Below, one piece after another: positions 63,603 to 64,000 of a stretch of 64,000 nt of DNA (its first letter is position 1; each line of letters opens with the position of its first letter). The notes below the pieces were generated by a model. The model did no database searches and was not told the DNA's origin. It saw nothing but the letters and a program-made list of their open reading frames with translations. The translations under genes and the position numbers were made by a program. The DNA is taken from positions 16,008 through 80,007 of the forward strand of contig NZ_JBILJW010000016.1 in assembly GCF_044377035.1 (NCBI RefSeq), written 5' to 3'. Source of the stretch: Silanimonas sp044377035 (GTDB lineage: Bacteria; Pseudomonadota; Gammaproteobacteria; Xanthomonadales; Xanthomonadaceae).

Positions 63603-63808
63603 CGAAACGACCTAACGTAGCAGTGCTGAGTCTTTTGCAAGGCGTAGCCGCGGCCAGCATAGAACGAATGGGCCTCGGGACGAACCACATTGGAGCGCAC
63701 ACGCAGCGAGCTTGCGCCGTGAGACAGCGCCCATGCCTCCGCCGCCGCAACGAGGGCCGAACCGACGCCGGCGCGTCGGGCAGTGGCTGAAACGACGAGG
63801 CCAGTACG
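63596..63808 (-). pseudogene. Truncated GNAT acetyltransferase (cassette gene cut by IS)
   Basis: About 70 codons, without a start. C-terminal part of a GNAT: LVVSATARRAGVGSALVAAAE (acetyl-CoA binding loop), then SSLRVRSNVVRPEAHSFYAGRGY. The N-terminal half is missing: the frame ends at the border of an IS3-family element around 63806-63811. Its stop is embedded in the attC R'' box, showing that it was a cassette-encoded gene. Confidence 0.8.
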
Positions 63809-63810
63809 TA

Positions 63811-64000
63811 ACCTCCCCCGTCAAGCGGACAGTTCGAAAGTAGAGCTTCTGGCCTCGTGGTGATTTCGGAACTCGGCGGGCGCCATGCCGCCAAGGGCGT
63901 CGTGGGGGCGGTGCTCGTTGTAGTCGATCAGGAAGCGCCACGTGGCTTCGCGGACGTCATCCAGCCGAGCGAACAGGTACTGGTCGAGCACCTCCTCTCG
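63811..64000 (-). mobile_element. IS3-family insertion sequence (right-end fragment, continues beyond window)
   Basis: Contains the 3' end of a transposase gene and a terminal GC-rich sequence on its left side (AACCTCCCCCGTCAAGCGG reading plus), which resembles IS3-family terminal repeats. The other end lies outside the window, so inverted repeats and target duplication cannot be checked. Confidence 0.75.
63821..64000 (-). CDS. IS3-family transposase OrfB (C-terminal 59 residues, partial)
   Basis: The minus-strand frame is open at the window edge and ends at 63821. It encodes EVLDQYLFARLDDVREATWR and the highly characteristic LIDYNEHRPHDALGGMAPAEF, the end of the retroviral-type integrase core of IS3-group OrfB proteins. 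The catalytic DDE residues would lie mainly outside the window. Confidence 0.88.
   Translation of the reverse strand, partial: REEVLDQYLFARLDDVREATWRFLIDYNEHRPHDALGGMAPAEFRNHHEARSSTFELSA

Noticed and set aside
63556..63894. Minus-strand frame ending in NQSLKRT
   Set aside because: Its end is a read-through of the attC site and it runs in the wrong frame over the GNAT fragment and IS end; the GNAT and transposase frames have real motifs.

Overview
The window is a high-GC, densely coded chromosomal segment from a gammaproteobacterium, most likely of the Lysobacterales (Xanthomonadales). Pointers are the ntrB-ntrC and glnA neighbourhood with a sigma-54 promoter, ubiJ-ubiB, DUF3011 proteins, a DUF3369/EAL response regulator, secreted proteins with C-terminal 'SGxG' repeats, and an integron-type attC site. 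Genus is not assignable from this alone. No rRNA, tRNA or CRISPR array was recognised, and no gene-free stretch exceeds 300 bases.

Layout. 1-3.0 kb: a 5'-truncated hybrid histidine kinase (PDC sensor, HisKA, HATPase, REC, HPt) and a single-domain receiver. 3.2-10.1 kb (minus): two methyl-accepting chemotaxis proteins and a tandem pair of small secreted proteins. 10.2-15.6 kb (plus): LCAT-like lipoprotein, Sel1-like protein, ubiJ-ubiB and truC. 15.7-17.5 kb: a tandem pair of solute-binding-fold proteins. 17.5-20.8 kb: thiolase, SAM methyltransferase and a conserved hypothetical. 20.9-26.9 kb: a tightly overlapping operon of solute-binding lipoprotein, multisensor histidine kinase and REC-DUF3369-GGDEF-EAL regulator, probably a ligand-to-c-di-GMP pathway.

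26.9-35.6 kb (minus) is a nitrogen-regulation block: glnA behind a near-consensus sigma-54 promoter, then a GNAT, a membrane-anchored hypothetical, an acidic beta-barrel protein, an amidase lipoprotein, ntrB, ntrC, a monooxygenase-fold protein and another GNAT. uppP is divergent from glnA. 36.7-45.3 kb (minus) is a nine-gene run: ParA-like ATPase, SixA, YceI, phospholipase D lipoprotein, DUF1232 protein, thioesterase, PlsC, YheT-like hydrolase and TPR/sulfotransferase-like protein. 45.5-51.7 kb: an AAA+ ATPase and a 1,503-residue secreted protein with about ten repeats, more AT-rich than its surroundings and flanked by interspersed-repeat-like sequences. 51.8-61.0 kb (minus): pseudouridine synthase, gamma-glutamyltranspeptidase, phosphoethanolamine transferase, two CPBP membrane proteins, a small secreted protein and a large MscS channel. 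61.2-63.1 kb (plus): EF-hand protein, DUF3011 protein, a lipoprotein-fragment ORF and a lipoprotein.

The right edge (63.1-64.0 kb) is a fragment of a gene-cassette array: an attC site, a second degenerate attC-like site, a small membrane-protein cassette, and a GNAT cassette cut by an IS3-family element whose transposase runs out of the window. No integron integrase is present in the window.

Starts were trimmed where the longest reading frame extended into neighbours. Several genes use GTG or TTG starts, and 4-bp stop/start overlaps are common, indicating translational coupling.
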